DNA of 64,000 bases from Tomocerus qinae. Taxonomy: Eukaryota; Arthropoda; Collembola; Entomobryomorpha; Tomoceridae. Below are positions 61,720-64,000 of the stretch, in pieces. A program made the position numbers and the translations under genes. Location: positions 9,823,501 through 9,887,500 of the forward strand of contig CM034549.1 of assembly GCA_020055645.1 (NCBI GenBank), in the 5' to 3' direction. The notes under the pieces were generated by a model. That model worked only from the letters and a program-made list of their open reading frames with translations. It was not told the origin of the DNA and did no database searches. How positions within the stretch are numbered: position 1 is the stretch's first letter; every line of letters starts with the position of its first letter.

Positions 61720-63300
61720 AAAACCAGAAGTAATAAAATATAATTCCAATTAAATTGCGGGTATTAATCCAGTCGTCTCATTTTGTGCCGCAGAAGTAGT
61801 ACTTAGTAATTTGTTTACCGTTACAAACTACGTAAGTATACAAAATTAGTGAGAACAACAATGATATAATTTCACAATGCTTGTGAACAGTAGTTTTCTG
61901 GGGTAAATAAAAACATAAAATCTACAATAAATAGCTTAGTCTTGTTAATCAAGCGTCATTACAGGATTACTTTTATAACATGCAATTTAGTTGGCTTACT
62001 GCTAAAAGATAAAATTTAGCATAAATGTAAATGGATGGTAATTTCCACCTTCATATATTGTGTGATATATCGTTCTTCTCTGTTCTACTCGCGGGCTACT
62101 TTTCACTACAATTCATTCTATATTTAGCAACATGTACAAATTTCTTTTAGTTTTGTGTTTTTGCGGAGTATTAGCCTCCGAAGAAAGAGGAGTTGTAAGA
62201 CCTATTATTACCTGTGGTAAATTGTTTCTGCATCAAAATATTTTATTCTATTTTATTGCTAAAGACTAGATTCATTAATTTGTTAAATGCCATTTCAGGT
62301 GGAGAGGGTTATCCGATTGAAGTTCGCGTGGTATTGAAAACTTATGAAATATTATATTTATATCCTCTCGCAGTTCTTTAGAAAACCAATCTCGTATGTG
62401 ATATTGTTTTTAATTTTTAGACAGATTGCACTGCGCCTCCATGCCGTCTTGTAGTAGGAAAGCCATACTTGTTCGAGGTTGATTTCATTCCCTGTAAGTT
62501 TTAATTTCCATAGGATCGTCGGATAGAAATAAAAATAGTTGTACGAAAGAGAATAATAATTTATTGTAATTTGTTTTCATGACATTTAGCTTCGGACAGT
62601 GAGCAATTAAGTTTCAATTTGATGTCCATTCTTGAAGATGGTACTCAACTTCCAGGGTTAGATGTCCCTATGCCAAACAGTCAAGTGACAGCTGGAGAAC
62701 GCTACACTTCCCGCTATTCCCTTACTCCACAAAGAGGCTTAGAACTGGTAATAATACTATAAACAATGTTTTTAAACAAAAATGCTTTATTGCTCTTCTT
62801 TTTTATGTCTACTCCTGAATATAATTTTCTGCTATTTAAATGTAATGTAATCTCTATTGTCTAATCTACAGCGCACTTTTGATGTCCAAATACGACTCTA
62901 TGATAGTGAAACCCACCGTATTGAGGTTTGCGTCAGGGCACCTGTAACTGTTGTTCCTATTTAAACTACTTACCTTTATATTATAGACTGAAGTTCGTCC
63001 GCCATGTATATATTTAGATAATAAAAAATTCATTATGATTGTTGAAAACTGTAATTTTGTATTTGTAAATAATTCGGTTCTTAAATTATTGTTTACCTGT
63101 GAGAAAATAAATTAAGATCAATTACTCTTCCCCACTGGTTCTTGTGTTTTAAGACAGCAATGTATTGCCATTTTCTAGTAATCTACTGGCAAAGTTTGAA
63201 ACAGAGAACTAAATTTTTTATTCCATTTTAATGCGCTAACTTTTGGTGCACAATTTTTTTCCTTCTAACACAAACTACTTTCATCCCAACAGGACGGTTT
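61720..63300. repeat. Segmental duplication, copy B (ML gene 2 with flanks)
   Basis: Partner of the block at about 53740-55265, in the same orientation and with the same gene structure. Intron and UTR sequence have diverged by substitutions and small indels, but exon lengths are identical. Confidence 0.85.
62132..62964 (+). CDS. NPC2-like ML-domain protein, copy 2
   Basis: Five exons: 62132-62216, 62299-62330, 62421-62493, 62590-62747, 62872-62964. Exon lengths (85, 32, 73, 158, 93) equal those of copy 1; 146 residues. The signal peptide is MYKFLLVLCFCGVLAS. The ML domain keeps all Cys positions of copy 1 (ITCG, DCTAPPCRLVVGK, EVCVRAPVTVV). Changes cluster in loops: EDGTQLPGLDVPMPNS replaces PDGSPVPEIDAPMPGS, and GERYTSRYSLTPQRGLEL replaces GFHYTTRYSITPSRGLAN. 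This pattern fits altered ligand fit with a kept fold, which is inference. AATAAA lies at 63106-63111. Both copies look functional. Confidence 0.92.
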
Positions 63301-64000
63301 TCTAATTTTGGTAAGATGTCGTTAAAATAATATTATGTTTACCATTTGCCATTTGGATATGTACGTACGCATTTAGTAAGACCATAACAATATTATGTGA
63401 TGTGTATTAAAAGTAGAACTTTCAAAAATAACAGCCTTCAGATTGTGTATGCATGCCACATAGCGTAAACAATAACGATTCCATTTCGTGATGCCAAATA
63501 TGTGTTGACTTCCTAAACATTTTTTTTCTGAATTTACATTTTATTTGTCAGCACACCCAAACAAAGTTAGCCTAAGGGCAGATATTCATCAACGGCTGTT
63601 TTGATGCTATTTATTGGCAACATAATTTCTAGATACATAAGATTTCCTCGGCCATTTATACCAGATTCTAAGTTTGCATTTGCCCATCTGGCATTTTATA
63701 GTTATGTGGTTACATCCACTTAAGTTATCTTTGAGATTACAATTTACTTAAGTAGATTACATTCAGTGCGCATCATTATTGTGTATTAAAATGGTAGATT
63801 TAAATTACTATTGCTCATCCATTGTGAAATACAGAAGATTAATTGGAATCATTAATCCTCACAGATTCTTTCCTTTGTACTATACATTTTCATTCTATGT
63901 TTCCACACTATCTAACACTAAAAATGGATTTTATGTATAAAATGTACAAATGGATTATGATAATAATATACAGTAGAGATAGAATAGAGAATGCGTGCTC
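63301..64000. other. Downstream flank, nothing recognised
   Basis: AT-rich sequence without a recognisable gene, repeat or RNA. Confidence 0.45.

Noticed and set aside
1-64000. CRISPR arrays, rRNA, tRNA, operons and bacterial promoters
   Set aside because: The window is spliced animal nuclear DNA; no spacer-repeat array or structural RNA gene was recognised.

Overview
The window is animal nuclear DNA. It is AT-rich, its genes have many short spliceosomal introns with GT-AG ends, and its polyadenylation signals are AATAAA. The gene set (HSPA12-type Hsp70, a TRIM-NHL relative, inactive trypsin-fold serine protease homologues, the gamete fusogen HAP2, a Patched-related transporter, an aldo-keto reductase and secreted NPC2-like ML proteins) fits an arthropod, possibly a springtail or other hexapod. 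That placement is inference. Exon models were built by hand from splice consensus and reading-frame phase. Coding lengths summed to a multiple of three in every multi-exon model; the first junction of the aldo-keto reductase needs a weak donor.

Layout. 1-2455: no gene seen. 2456-16179 (+): HSPA12-like gene, 12 exons, about 1467 residues, with a long low-complexity N-terminal half. One of its introns has GC-AG ends and holds a MITE-like inverted repeat. 17706-19580 (-): filamin-NHL protein without RING or B-box, followed by a three-copy repeat of about 180 bp inside its probable 3' UTR. 19745-20610: degenerate minisatellite rich in ATGCAAAT, with an inner 39-bp array. 20980-26385 (+): one 11-exon gene coding a mucin-like Asn/Thr/Pro-rich region followed by two catalytically dead serine protease domains. 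26648-29587 (-): HAP2 as a single uninterrupted reading frame, with three perfect TGACGTCA sites just upstream inside an inverted repeat. 31374-31712 (+): small membrane protein. 31.7-41.7 kb: gene-poor. 41765-42069 (+): two-exon small protein of 66 residues. 43050-49264 (+): Patched-domain protein, 14 exons, 900 residues. 50834-52435 (-): aldo-keto reductase. 53.7-63.3 kb: two copies of a block of about 1.5 kb, each with an ML-domain gene, its upstream region and 3' UTR. Between them, on the minus strand, lies a fossil Ty1/copia-type element with an envelope-like segment.

Most neighbours do not form an obvious pathway. The two ML genes are a recent local duplication with conserved upstream sequence. 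The serine protease homologue gene and HAP2 are convergent, with polyadenylation signals about 180 bp apart. The strongest leads are the mucin-SPH-SPH protein, the intronless HAP2 with its CRE cluster, the copia-type element with an envelope-like segment, and the octamer-rich repeat array between two divergent genes.
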